Of a stretch of DNA of 64,000 bases, positions 45,773 through 57,371 are shown piece after piece. Within the stretch, counting starts at the first letter, position 1; the number at the start of each line of letters is the position of its first letter. The stretch covers positions 29,402,649 through 29,466,648 of the forward strand of contig CM055100.1 of the NCBI GenBank assembly GCA_029204225.1, read 5' to 3'. The stretch comes from Diphasiastrum complanatum (lineage: Eukaryota; Streptophyta; Lycopodiopsida; Lycopodiales; Lycopodiaceae). The notes under the pieces are model-generated. The model searched no databases. It saw only the letters and a program-made list of their open reading frames with translations, and was not told the origin of the DNA. Made by a program: the position numbers and the translations under genes.

Positions 45773-46496
45773 CTAGAAACCATTCTTTTGCATTGAGTGC
45801 TTCATATACATTCTTTGGCTCTTCATGTGAAACAAACTATGCATAATTAGTGGAGTTGAGTTCCACTTGTTTGCCTTTATCTCCATATGTAAGCCTCTTA
45901 GGCTCGGATCTTTCTCTTTGTGATCCCCTTGGTGAGAAGACTCGAGGTGACTCCTCCTCAATTCTCGGCCCCATCTCTCCATGATAATATTCAAGGGTGA
46001 TGATAGGAGAATCCTTTTGAGAATCTTTGATCTCGGCCTCATCAAAGATGTATTTTTTATTTTCATGAAAAATAATATCTCTACTCTCAATTGTAATTGA
46101 GGTAGTATCCAACCATGATCCCTTTGACTGAATTTGGATCATCTCTTTTCCTTGTTTCCAAGGGTACATGAACAAAGCAAGCACATCCAAAAATTGTAAG
46201 GTGATCAACCTTAGGTTTCTTCTTAAACAAGACTTCATATGGTGATCTTCCTGCAAGTGTATTGTGAGGTAATCTATTGCACAAATAATTTGCACAATTA
46301 ATTGTTTCTCCCCAATATTCAATAGGCAAAGAAGCTTCAACTCAAATTGCTTTAGCACATTCACATAGAGATCAATTTTTTCTTTCGGCAACCCCATTTT
46401 GAGATGGTGAATAGGCACAAGAAAATTCTCTCTTAATCCCTTCAACCTCACAATAATCATAGAACTTGTTGGAGATGTATTCACCTCCTCCATCAC
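45773..46496 (-). pseudogene. Copia integrase C-terminal region
   Basis: MPIEYWGETINCANYLCNR, LPHNTLAGRSPYEVLFKKK, LTIFGCACFVHVPLETRKR and, after a frameshift, KGSWLDTTSITIESRDIIF. It links integrase to RT. Two overlapping frames share the region. Confidence 0.85.
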
Positions 46497-47112
46497 ATCT
46501 CAAAGCTTTAACTTTGAAAGAAAATTGTTTCTCAACATAAGCTTTGAAAACTAGGAAGTGTCCAAACACCATAGCTTTCGAAGAAAGAAGGTACAACCAA
46601 GTATATCTTGTAAAATCATCAATGAAGGTAACAAAACAAGTTGCACCACCAATATTTTTTGAGGAAGAAAAATGAACATCCGAGTGAATTAATTCCAAAG
46701 GATGAGTTGTCTTAATAGAAGACTTTTGATATGACTTTCTATGTGATTTTGCAATAGCACAAGCCTCACATGGTTTGAAATCTTTGGAAAGTGATCTTGG
46801 TAGGCCAATAGCCTTATCATTCTTGACCATAGAAAGCATAGATTTATAGTCATGATGTCCCAACCTCCTATGCCATAGCTCCTCCTTAGACATAAAAGCA
46901 ATTTCACAAACGTTTGCATTCTCATAAGAATTCAGCTTGAAGATGCCACCATATCTAGATCCATTAGCTATGATCTCATCACCTTTCTTAATAAAGCAAG
47001 TATTGACATTGAATTTCACATCACAACCACAATCAAGCAACTTTCCAAGACTTATCAAGTTCTTTGTAAGCCTAGGAACAAAAAGAACATTGGAAACTGA
47101 TAGAAGAAGCAA
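46372..47112 (-). pseudogene. Copia pre-integrase and integrase core
   Basis: FVPRLTKNLISLGKLLDCG, ELWHRRLGHHDYKSML, CEACAIAKSHRKSY, first Asp in LIHSDVHFSSS (the usual CGP after it is replaced), FVTFIDDFTRYTWLYLL, LRCDGGGEYISNKF and SPSQNGVAERKN. 246 codons open. Confidence 0.92.
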
Positions 47113-48197
47113 GTGTTAATGGAATATTGCCAATTCCTTCAATAGAGCATTCATGATCATTTGTTGTATGAATAGATCTTTTAAGTCCTTTATAAGATAC
47201 AATAGAGTCAAAAGACTTCTTTGAACAACACATATGTGATGAGGCACCACTATCAATGTACCATGCTCCATCCTTCTTGAAGGGTGTTGAAGAAAAGCTT
47301 GACACCATGAGGGATCCTTCTCCTTCACTTGCAATAAAATCTTCTTCTTTCTCATTAGAGAGATTTGCTTGTTTGAGTTGATTTTCTTTTTGAAGCAATT
47401 AGAGGCATAGTGTCCCTTCTTGCCACAAAAGAAACACTTGACTTTCTTCTTCTTGGTCTTGGAAGTAGAAGGATGTGTTGAGTCATCATCTTCTCCATCT
47501 TTGTCTTTGTCCTTGGCTTTGTCTTTGTTGAAAGCTTGAGAAAACTAGTTCTTGCTCCTCTCTTTATGCTTGTTCTTGACAAAGAGAGCTTTGTCACTCC
47601 CAATATGCTCGAGTTTGTTCATCCTTGAAAGTTTGTAACTTTGCCTTGCTTCTTCAGAGATGAGAATTCCTTGAAGAGTCTCCAAATTGGGCAACTCCTC
47701 TTTATGGCAAAGGATCGAACAAGATTATCATAGTCTTCTTTTAAGGCATTAAGAATGACTTGTACTAGCCCATCTTGATTGATTGTGACACCAACACAAG
47801 CAAGCTACCTATGAAGATCTTTTACTCTTAGAACATAATTTGATGCACTCTCCTCACTTCTTTGAAAACTTTGAAAAATCTGATTTCTAAGAGTGAGTAT
47901 TCTAGAAGTGTTCTTAGGTTCATAGAAAGACTTAAGTGCGTCCCAATCTTCTTTAGCAGTGGTGAAAGATTATATTTCTCTTAGAATCTCATTAGAGACA
48001 TTCATTTTAATGAAGTGTAGAGCCATCCTAGCTCTCTTTCTATACTTTGGTATTTCAAGTTGTGCTTGAGGCTCCTCCTCAATACCAAGTACTATGTCCA
48101 TAACATCCTGGAGTATAAGAACAGACTCCATCCTAATCTTCCATATTGAATAATTGGAGGTACTTAGTCTTTCACTTGGTTCTAATACAGGTGCCAT
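47072..48197 (-). pseudogene. Copia Gag and protease
   Basis: Gag starts MAPVLEPSERLSTSNYSIW at 48197. It has WKIRMESVLILQDVMDIV, RARMALHFIKMNVSNEIL, a stop, then EDWDALKSF, RILTLRNQIF and a CCHC knuckle CFFCGKKGHYASNC. The protease has WYIDSGASSHMCC and IHTTNDHECSIEGIGNI. Frames change several times. Confidence 0.88.
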
Positions 48198-48954
48198 ATT
48201 GTGAAGAGTTCTTGTTATTGGACAATTATATGTTTGAGCTTGTTCCAAACAGACTAGATGTTGCTACTCTCTTTCATATAGGAATTTTCAAGGGTGTGCT
48301 ACCAATCCTATGTGAAAACTTGCAACTGTATTTGAGATAGGTCTCAAATATTCCACAAAACAAGATAAACAAGATCAATTTCTCAAAAACTGAATTGAGA
48401 AATATAGACAATTTTGATTCTACTTTTGGCACGTGTTAGATGCCTCAAAAGAAAATACTATTGATTCCAAGAAGACTCAAAGTGTTCAATAACTCCAAAC
48501 TATGTCCTGATCTCAAGTTTCTTGTGTTGATTACTCAAAACAGTGGATTGTGAATCAAGCTAAATTGGATCAAAGCAAAAAGTGGTCACTCAGATTTTGG
48601 AGCTCTCTCTACCCTCTTTAAGAGCTTATAACTCTTGATAGGCATATCAAAATGATTTGAGATCAATTGCAATGGAAAGTACTCCTTATAAGCTTCCCAT
48701 CAAGCTATAAGATCAATTTCTTTGGACCAATGATGAAGGAAATAAAGAGGTTTGAAAATCTCTAATTTTCACACGTGCGGAATTCCATAATTCCGTACAA
48801 TGTCAATTTTGATTTGAAAATCTTGATTCTATCCTCTTTGATCCAAACACTTTTCAAGAAAAGATAAAGAAAAGTGATAAACAGCTTTTTTTTGCTTGAA
48901 TTGGGCTCACAAATTCTTGCACAAACAATGATAATAGCATGCAAAGCTTAATTT

Positions 48955-48967
48955 GGCTCTGATACCA
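48955..48967 (-). other. Copia primer-binding site
   Basis: Minus strand TGGTATCAGAGCC, directly after an LTR end TTTTATCA; about 760 bp upstream of the gag ATG. Confidence 0.88.
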
Positions 48968-50001
48968 TGATAAAATTCCAACAAGTTCACACGTGTGGGG
49001 AATGATCCTCAGGTGTGAATGGTCTTGTTCAGCTTTGTGTTTAGCACATAAATTGATTCTAGATTGAATATCAAGATCTAGTTCTAGAATTTATGACCAA
49101 AGCGCAATCTAGCATGCTAATAATCAAAGAATGATTGCATTCAAAATCGAAAGAGAAGAAGTACAAGAATTTAATGCATTAGCATAATCCTCTACTCGAG
49201 TTAGAGAGAGAAAAAAGAGAGAGCAAAAATCAAGCAAACAAAATGGTAGATCCAAATTGACGTGGAATAGCTTCAAAGCTTGGTTCTTCATAAAAAATTA
49301 TGAGAGAGCCTACACATATTTATGGTAAATCATGTGTCTTACAAGCAATACACACACAACAAATAATTTCTGGTGAATTCTCTTCACACCGTCTGTTTTA
49401 CTAATTAACTTCCACTGGAGTAAATCAACTACTTAAATTGATTGCCCATGATTTAGAAATCTCAAATGTCTAGCTGCAGATCTTAATTGTATCATACAAC
49501 ACCACATTCAGATCCATATCTAAATCACTCTTAAGTTAACCAATAAGTCTTATATAGAAAGATCAGTTAACTCTGCAAGTACCTGTTCCAACAATACTTG
49601 ATCATATGTCTATGTTCACCGACTACGTTAAGTGCACAAGATAACCTTAGTAACCAGGAATACATAGTAGATCCAAACAAGATTAATCGTGCACATATGA
49701 GAATAATCTCACTATGACCTAGTACACAAACACATATGTCCTTATCTGTCATATTCCTCCACAATTCGCATATGTTACTCTCATATCTCACTGAGAATCT
49801 TGTAACTCAGCTACAAAAGATTCTATTTCTCTTGAGTAAATAACATATCTGGCAAATCTTTGAGACTAAGAACACATTCTCTCTCACGAGTTTTCCAATC
49901 CACTTATCTCTTACACCAAATTTCTTCCACTTAATCAACCCCTCCCAGATCGTAGCCCTCTAACCAAGATCAGGTTGATTCAATACAGGCACACATTATC
50001 A
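48968..50001 (-). mobile_element. Copia 5' LTR
   Basis: The inner edge is firm (TTATCA before the PBS). The outer edge is placed at TGATAATGTG (50001) because it gives matching TGATAA...TTATCA ends and 1,034 bp; this needs checking. CTATATAAG at about 49551 (minus) would serve as TATA box. It is the 5' LTR of the element 44589-48967. Confidence 0.6.
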
Positions 50002-51880
50002 AAAGTACTTCTATTCCTACCAATTGGGATTAGTAACTTCTGATCTTACTCAGTACTACTTATATTGATTTCCAATTTCAATCCTTCTCTAGTTCCAGAT
50101 TGTTCCACACAATCCCTAGAGAATTTCTCTCTACTCTATGCAACTGATAGGTCCTTATAATAGAATCTTAATCATTACTTCACCTCTCCTTTTATTAAGA
50201 AATTTCCAATTTCTTATAAAAAGTCTTTCTGGAGAGATGATAAATGAAATCTCAGAATTGTGAAAAGTCAATAAGAAGTGCCTTCCAAATAGGATTCACT
50301 CTATTATACACAGGACTTTTCTTCTAAGTATTCTGAATACGAGTGATAATAACTATCAACTATTGGAGCACTATCTATGCATTAGAGACAATCCGAGATT
50401 AAAAAATTGAAACACCAACATCTTGGAACATTTCAAAATTCCAAGTCTAATCCAAGTAGTAATTCAAATGATTATAAACAGTCCTTCAAAAAAGAAATTC
50501 TCATGCTAGAAGGATCATATGAATTTTAGTGTGAGGTCCATATTTAAGAAATTCAAAAGAAGTAAGGGTTCATTAAAAGGTGAGAAATAGCTTTTAAGAG
50601 TTTTCGATATTTATGAGATACCATATAGGGATCCGGATCTATATCTCATAACCTCTCCAAATACCCTAAACAAGTTAAACCAATGGTTTCAACTGTTAAC
50701 AATACTAATAATGTAAATACTAACCACGGGTTTTACATATCACTCTAGCACAAGAATTTTCCTTTGAAATCATTGATGTTCCATACCATCAGTTTTCTCT
50801 CCGAGAAAGCTCTTTGCTTCTAGATCTGATCATCAGAAAATCAAAAAGATTATCTGACTATCCTATATCCAAACATAGAATCCAATCTTCAACCATTTCC
50901 ATAAAATACTTCCACCATTGAATTCTCCCTTGATCCTTAAGCGTTACACAAGAATAAAACTATACAAATCCCCAGGTGTGGACGAAAAAGATCGTTCATG
51001 ATTTGTTGAAAAGTCGCAAGTGCATTCATCAACCAAAAGGACCATTAAGAGTCTCAAAACAACTGAAGTATATACCAATAGATATCCAATATCTATATCC
51101 GAAATGGTTTCATTCCTTCAAGAAGATCTTTAACCGCATTATTCGATAATCCAGAGATCTTAAAAACTCCATCTGAATTTCCTATACCAGATATGCACAT
51201 ATCTATTCCACCAAGTACCCCATATTTTTTTCTAATGGATCACAATAATCCATTTACAACATTGTGATTCAACAAAAATCTGCACATGGTTTTACCATCA
51301 CATAAACAACCCATTATGTTGGTACCAAGATTCTCAAATTCCTACCATCTGAGAGTTCCAACTCTTAGGAATAAGGCTCTTTACAGTAAAAATGTAAACG
51401 AAGTGTCCATTCTCATTCCATGTCACAATACTCAATAACAATTAGGGTCAACTCATGGTCCTATAGATATTCGATATAAATTCAACTTAATGAATTCAAT
51501 AAACCAGTGCTATGCAATTTTTTTACAAGGATTATTTACCAATCCAAATTACAAAACACAATCACATTTACCTACTCAGGTGTCTCATTTTCTTTCTCCC
51601 TTAGATTTTTCGGTCACCCGAAAAATTTCAACAGCTAAGACATCGAAAACTCCTTTGACACAAGTAAATGCTAGGTTGCTACCCTTTCCAGTACATCGGC
51701 TTAAGTATAACTTTGTTAAAGTTGTCTGAACTAATGGAAAATCAATAAAATTTGGATTCGGATACATCTTTTACAATATTTGACATATCATTTGGCGGTA
51801 GCTACCTCCAAATAATATCAACCTTATTCCGTTAATTCTCCATTAAATAAACCTCCATGCACAAATGGAAATACTATAGG
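50002..51880. other. AT-rich DNA, no recognisable gene
   Basis: Only chance ORFs. The sequence could be an old LTR or the downstream part of the decayed gene at 51979-52500. Confidence 0.4.
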
Positions 51881-51978
51881 CCCACAAAATGTCTCACATG
51901 CCCTCAATCAAAACCCTAATAGATTTCGCTTTAGTAAGGGAAGAGCCGCTTCCATCCACAGCCGCCAACAATGAGGCT

Positions 51979-52500
51979 TTACAAAATGAGCGGGAGAGAG
52001 AGCTTTTCACTCAGCAAGAGGAGAAGAGATTTACTATAGGCAGAAGCATGAGGCTCGTTCCTCACGATCTCTTTAACATCCAGTCTACCAAGAATGCAAA
52101 ACCTCACAATAGCTTCCAGATACAAATCAAATCTACAATTCAGTGCAGACTGACTACATCGCTGGAAAAGCTTCCTCTGATGTCCAGACATCTCCTAAAG
52201 GTCCGCCATCACTGCCACTCCGGGTAGCACCTGCTCACACAGCCCTCTTTTGAGTCTCCCTCGCTGAGAATCATCTACTGCATGCTGCGCTTTCCATGCT
52301 TCAATCACACCAAAAGAATACTCAGAAAGTGCCATAGCCTCACGTTCTTATGGAAACGAGCAAAGATAGCTTTGCTTATCCTGCTGGAAAAAGCAGCAGT
52401 CGATGGTTCTGGAAGACAAGAGTTCATTAGCTGATCCGTGAGCCTAAGCAACAATCCAAGAATGGTTTCTACTACATGTTCATTCAATCTGCTCCAAACA
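51979..52500 (-). pseudogene. Decayed coding region, product unknown
   Basis: Minus-strand frames follow one another as if one protein were frameshifted: LNEHVVETILGLLLRLTDQL and EPSTAAFSSRISKAIFARF (60-codon frame from 52487), then EREAMALSEYSFGVIEAWKA, GRLKRGLCEQVLPGVAVMAD, then FDLYLEAIVRFCILGRLDVK and SKSLLLLLSEKLSLP. It is Leu-rich and looks helical. I do not recognise the family. It is not a retroelement domain. A plus-strand reading (112 codons from 51889, following AAACCCTAA at about 51913) is an alternative. Confidence 0.4.
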
Positions 52501-52560
52501 ATGATGATTCACAAACCATTTAGCATCATTAAAAATTGTTTCTACAGGGAGCTGTTTAAA

Positions 52561-53110
52561 TCCAAACATATGCAGTTCTACAACCACTTACAAGTTGCTT
52601 TCTGTTGCAAATTAGCAAATCTAAATAACATCATCTCCAACTTTTGTCCATCAATATGCATGCTAATAGGAGGATAAAAAAAGCTTCAAATCCTCACATG
52701 CAACTGCTAGAATCCATATATCATTACTTTTAGTTCATTCATTATATAATATGGATTTTAGTTACATAACCAGATTTCGAACAATTGGAACTCGTGCATA
52801 TTATTCAGCCAAGCAGAATTGTATAAAGCAAGTAGCCAAGATCCAACAAACCAGATCCATCAAAAGCAATTGGAAGATTTCTCAATAAACAGGGAATTAT
52901 TAATAAATTCATGCTAATTCTCGGCCTCTTTAACAGAATCACACATGTAGAAGTGCACTCTACCAATTTTGAAAAGCATGCTTCAAACCAGAATTAGTGA
53001 ATCAACTTCCCTTGAGAAAATAGCACTCCCACCGAGACGTAAATCCAAGTGCTCACAACTTCCAATTCGGTGTAGATCTTGTCTCCATCCCATCCAAGAC
53101 TGCATCTTAT
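52561..53110 (-). other. Leader-like DNA downstream of a copia PBS
   Basis: No gag. A short frame MHIDGQKLEMMLFRFANL (about 52640) is seen but not identified. It lies between the PBS at 53111 and the decayed coding stretch. Confidence 0.35.
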
Positions 53111-53126
53111 CCGGCTCTGATACCAA
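53111..53126 (-). other. Copia primer-binding site
   Basis: Minus strand TTGGTATCAGAGCCGG, directly following GATCTTTACA, an LTR end. Confidence 0.85.
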
Positions 53127-54258
53127 TGTAAAGATCACTAGGGAAAAGAGGAGAATAGCTCAGTTGGTAACCTAGACCAAAGTCATCAACGGGATAATCT
53201 CTACTTCAATATATAGAGAGTAGGATCATGTGCATGAACCCATGCAATCCCCATGCAGGTCAACAATAAATAGGTCACATCTCTTCATGCATTCCTCCTG
53301 CCTATATCTGTCACACGTACAGCAGTCTGGGTCCTCTCAAGGTTATTAGTCACCAACAGGCCTCGACGTGGAATTAATCTAGGCGTGACCAATCACCTTA
53401 AACACTGGAGGGCCACTCTACTACAAAACAGTTAATCTGCTAGTAGGAAGCACTCTGAACATGAATGAAAATGAGCATTCAAGACGACATTCACAACTTA
53501 GATTGTTGGAATAAAAATGATTCAGTCGTGAAGAGAATACAATCTGAATGCTGAATAGAGTCGCGATCTTCCCAAAACAATACTTTATAATAACAGAGAA
53601 GAAGATCAAAACTATTGCGCTCTGATTCAATGTTCATGGAGCTTAACTGCAGCAACTGATAAGTAGCTGTATATATACACATGGCTAACCAATCAAAAGA
53701 ATGATTAATGTGTGATTTACAAATAGGATTAAGGCACTACAAGTTGTTGGCATTCGCACTTGGACAATATCTTATTTAGTTGGAAATAATGTCCAGCTCT
53801 GACAAATGTACTAGTGAGGTGCCAAATTGATGATATTGACGTTTGAAAAACTTCGATGTTGATGAAGTCGATGACGTGAAAGTTGAGGACTTCGTAGCTT
53901 GCCTTGTTCAGACGTCGGAGACTTCGATGTCATGGAAGTCGATGATGTGGAAGTCGAGGACTTCGTAGCGTCCCTTGAGCAGACGTCGGAGACTTCGATG
54001 TCGAGGAAGTCGATGACTTCGTAGCTTCCCTTTGGTCAGGCGTCGAAGTCGAAGACTTCGATGTTGAGGAAGTCGATGACTTTGATGTCGAGGTTGGGCT
54101 CAAAACCATTTGTCAAGAAAAGTCGATGTCGGGCATGTCGATGCAGACTATCATTGAGTTTCCTTGTATTTCTGCAGACTATAAGACTATTTACAACAGC
54201 AAAATGAATGGATCTAGATTAGTAGAGAGAGATAGAGATGGAGATGATAGAAATCCAA
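53127..54258 (-). mobile_element. Copia LTR between a PPT and a PBS
   Basis: Bounded on the upstream (right) side by a purine tract that follows a copia RNase H frame, and on the downstream (left) side by a primer-binding site. This fits one LTR of about 1.13 kb, or an LTR 53127-53721 (TGTAA..TTACA ends) plus an older piece. TATATATAC at about 53669 could be its TATA box. Confidence 0.5.
53850..54105. repeat. ~71-bp TCGA-rich minisatellite
   Basis: Four units starting at 53850, 53921, 53992 and 54054, each with ACTTCGATGT, GGAAGTCGATGA, GACTTCGTAGC, CAGACGTCGGAG. Shorter GTCGANG sub-repeats are visible. It is unusually rich in CpG for this window. Confidence 0.9.
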
Positions 54259-54284
54259 CCCCCCCCCCCCCCCCCCCCCCCCCC
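54259..54284. repeat. Poly(C)26 tract at a polypurine-tract position
   Basis: On the minus strand: AAGGGGGAA then 26 G then TTGGATTTC. It lies just after the end of the copia RNase H frame, exactly where the polypurine tract is expected. Confidence 0.92.
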
Positions 54285-54302
54285 TTCCCCCTTAGTCTTG
54301 AA

Positions 54303-55590
54303 ACTTGTTAATTCAAGATAGCACAAAATTTTTGTGTGCTTTCTGATTCAATCCCTTTGTAAATATGTCATCTGCCATGTACTGGGTTTTGCGAAATTTC
54401 AGACTCGACTCCTTGTTGAGTATCATGCTGCTGATATAGTGATATCTGATTTTGATGTACTTACTCCTAGAATGAAATCTAGGATTGATGGATAATGCAA
54501 TATCACTATGATTATCAGATTGTATCATTGTTGGAGCAAACTGTCTGAGACCAATATCAAATAGTAAATTTCTCAACTAGATTGTCTCTTTGGTAGCTTG
54601 AGAGGCTGCAATGTATTCAGATTCTATGGAAGACATTGCAATGGAGGTCTGCTTATGACTATTCCAAGATATTGGACCATTGTGAGCAAAAAAAAAGTAT
54701 CTAGAAGTTGATTTTCTGGTGTCGATATCACCTACCCAATTTGCATCTATATATCCATGAAGAGTATGGATATCAGATGGAGCTTCATCACCATAGCAAA
54801 TGCATAGGTCCATAGTAGCTCGAACATATCTAATTACTCTGAAAAGAGCTTTCCAATGGATCATGCCAGGATTGGTCATATACTGACTCAAGGAACTGAT
54901 GGCATATGCAAGATCTGGCCTAGTTGAGATCATTGCATACATTAGGGATCCGATAATAGACTGATATGGATACCCCTTCATTTCTGCCTTCTCCCCATTG
55001 GTCTGAGGACACTATTTCTTGGATAATCTAAGATCTGGATCCATGGGATTATGTATAGGCTTGCAATTCATGAAATTGAATTTCATTAGCAAATAATGAA
55101 AGTACCTCTACTGGATGATATAGAGAAGTCTTCGCTTTATGTCTTTGTGGATCTGAATCCCGAGACAATAGTGTGCTTCTCCAAGATCTGTCATCTCCAA
55201 TTCTTGGGATAACATCCTCTTTGTATCCTTTGTCAAAGCAATATTGTTGCCAAACAACAACATATCATCCACATAAAGTGTGATGATGACAAAGAATTGA
55301 TCAGTAGCTTTGAAATATACATTACAGTCTACAGAGCTAGGTTGGAATCCATGATCAATCAAGAACGTGTTGATTTGATGAAACTATGCTCTGAATGATT
55401 ATTTCATATCGTACAAAGCTTTATGGAGTTTGCATACCTAGTCTTTTCGACCGTTGAGGATGTAGCCTTCTGGTTGGATCATGTAGATGTCCTCCTCAAT
55501 AACTCCATTGAGGAATGTTGTTTGTACATCCATCTGGTGTACCTCAAGATCTGCTGCAGCAGCATAAGAAAAGACCAGACTCTTTGAAGA
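54303..55590 (-). pseudogene. Copia RT and RNase H
   Basis: AAAADLEVHQMDVQTTFLNG, EEDIYMIQPEGYILNG, LYVDDMLLFGNN (intact YVDD), MTDLGEAHYCLGIQIH, YPYQSIIGSLMYAMISTRPD, CYGDEAPSDIHTLHGYIDAN, SSIESEYIAASQATKETI, IQSDNHSDIALSINPRFHS, KIRYHYISSMILNKES. Frameshifts near 55100, 55370 and 54577. The N-terminal part of RT and everything upstream is replaced at about 55590 by the foldback region. Related to the plus-strand element at 23532-26668. Confidence 0.9.
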
Positions 55591-55659
55591 TGCTTGGCCT
55601 GCAAAAGAGAGTTGTGCTGAGTTAAGCTCAGTATAGGATTTAGGAGGGCCGGTAAATAG

Positions 55660-55850
55660 GTGTGAAAGTTGAGAGCAAATTGCTCTAACTTGAGCATAGC
55701 AAGCTCTACTTGCAGATTTTTGCCTACGAGTCCAAGCAAAAAAAAATTTCTTGGTGCATTGTTCGCCGGCAAGGAATACGCTAGGCAAAAAAATTTGCTT
55801 GCTAATGCTAGCCGCAGCTCGCAGGCAAGATGGATTTTTAATCATAAAAC
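55660..55850. repeat. Foldback element copy 1
   Basis: Begins GTTGAGAGCAAATTGCTCTAA (first 21 bases shared in part with copy 2), GAGCATAGCAAG, then an imperfect inverted repeat built from TTGCC, CAAGCAAAAAAA and GGCAAAAAAATTTGC blocks. Confidence 0.7.
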
Positions 55851-56136
55851 GCAAGCCACATGCAAAGAAACTTGCACTTGTGGTTCTGACCGGGGGAGAG
55901 AAGAGGAGCTCCCCAGTTTTGAGATTCCATACTCCTTTCGGACTGGGTCGTAAGGCTCCTGCTCTATGCCAGAGGCATGCTTAAAGAACAAGAAGGGGCA
56001 GACAACCCCTTTCCCTCGGTCCTCTGTCCGATATTCTGGATGCGGGGTTCTCTCCTAGCTAGGGAGTAGAAAGCAATATAACCTCGCTTTCCTGTTTCGA
56101 TGCTTCAGCTAGGAATTGAGTGTAATATAGTGGTGA
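55851..56136. other. GC-richer segment, possibly organelle-derived
   Basis: Lies between the two foldback copies. It differs from all surrounding DNA in composition: ACCGGGGGAGAGAAGAGG, CTTTCGGACTGGGTCG, CCCTTTCCCTCGGTCC, TCTCCTAGCTAGGGAGTAG, CCTCGCTTTCCTG. The texture is like plant mitochondrial intergenic DNA, but no mitochondrial gene is included, so this is a guess. Confidence 0.35.
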
Positions 56137-56303
56137 GTGTTGAGAGCAAATTGTTCTAAATGAGCATAGCAAGTTCAGAGCTTGCAAATTCTTGCTTTTG
56201 ACAGCTGCCGCCAGGCAAATTTTTTTGCTTGGCACATTGCTCGCTAGCGAGCAATGTGCGAGGCAAAAAAATTTTGCCTGGCTTCAGTTGTCAAAAGCAA
56301 GAA
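56137..56303. repeat. Foldback element copy 2, near-perfect palindrome
   Basis: A direct copy of the start of copy 1 (GTTGAGAGCAAATTGTTCTAA) is followed by a palindrome centred between 56245 and 56246, arms about 57 nt. The centre is TTGCTCGCTAGCGAGCAA, and the outer arms CTTGCTTTTG and CAAAAGCAAG. It would form a long hairpin with practically no loop. Confidence 0.85.
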
Positions 56304-56320
56304 GATTTAGAAAGCCTCAG

Positions 56321-57047
56321 CGTCCAATCAGACTATCTATAGAATATATTGACAGAGATGATATTTGGAATATTGTCCCAATCAGACTTGGAATTGGACG
56401 TGCACCCATACCTAGCACCTCGATGGGCCTTTTTTTTTATTACTTTACATGACATGGATAATGCAAGGGTACCTTTCAAATAAAATAAATATAAATCTTT
56501 TAACCACTTATACATATATTTTTACATAAAATCATGTTATATTTTATAGTGAATTTTAAAAAAAAATTCATATTAGCATGACATTTGATTTTTTTAAGTT
56601 GTCTTTCAAATGAAAGAGCAATTCTTAAGTTTCCCATTCAAATGACATGCTTTTAAAAATTTTGTCTTTCTTTGAAAGGAAAATTAGCCTTTGACGTGCA
56701 TTGTAGCTTGCAAATGCCAAGTCTGGTCCCAATCCTGACTTAAATGCAAGTGGGATCACAACTCCACTGCAAGACCAAACTAGAGGGCTCCAGATTCTAC
56801 GTGAAGGACGCTAGTATCTCAGCCTCAGAGCAATGCCTTTTTCATCAACGTTGGGGATCAACTAGAGGTTAGCATCTTCTACCATTTACATACACAAAGA
56901 ATGCAATCAGGGAATGATCTAGCAAGATCTTGGTGTTGCTTTGATCATGTTCATCGAATTAAAAATTGGTTCACAATGGCTACCCATGTCTATTATATAA
57001 AGTGCAAATTTCTACATTTTTTGTTGTCTCAGTATTAGAGCAACTAC
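56321..57047. other. No gene; AT-rich DNA
   Basis: No family motif on either strand. Confidence 0.4.
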
Positions 57048-57371
57048 GTGTCTTATCCATTGTGCAATTTGTTTTGCATAAAGCAATCCATATGGGCGAA
57101 TTGTGATGTTCATGTTGAGGATGTGATTGATTTGGCCAGGCAAGACCAAGATGTTAATGCAACAATTCAAACTGTCAGATGCAAGAGGCCATCACAACAA
57201 TGGAATGTTGATAATGAGAACGTGTCTCATCTTCTAGAGATAGAATTCGTGCAAAGGGTGTTTGGAAAGAATAAAACCAATCTTCCAACAATCAGGAATT
57301 TCAAATACACCTCTCAACATGACGGGCCAAGCTACTCTACAAGTTTGTGTGGATGTACTAAAAGACAATGA
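57048..57371 (+). CDS. Hypothetical ORF, 107 codons
   Basis: Contains SIWANCDVHVEDVIDLARQD, TIQTVRCKRPSQQWNVDNEN and EIEFVQRVFGKNKTNLPTI. An acceptor-like TTTTTTGTTGTCTCAG precedes it (about 57018-57033). The composition is more protein-like than the nearby chance ORFs, but I recognise no family. It may be an exon or debris of a captured gene. Confidence 0.25.
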   Translation: MSYPLCNLFCIKQSIWANCDVHVEDVIDLARQDQDVNATIQTVRCKRPSQQWNVDNENVSHLLEIEFVQRVFGKNKTNLPTIRNFKYTSQHDGPSYSTSLCGCTKRQ

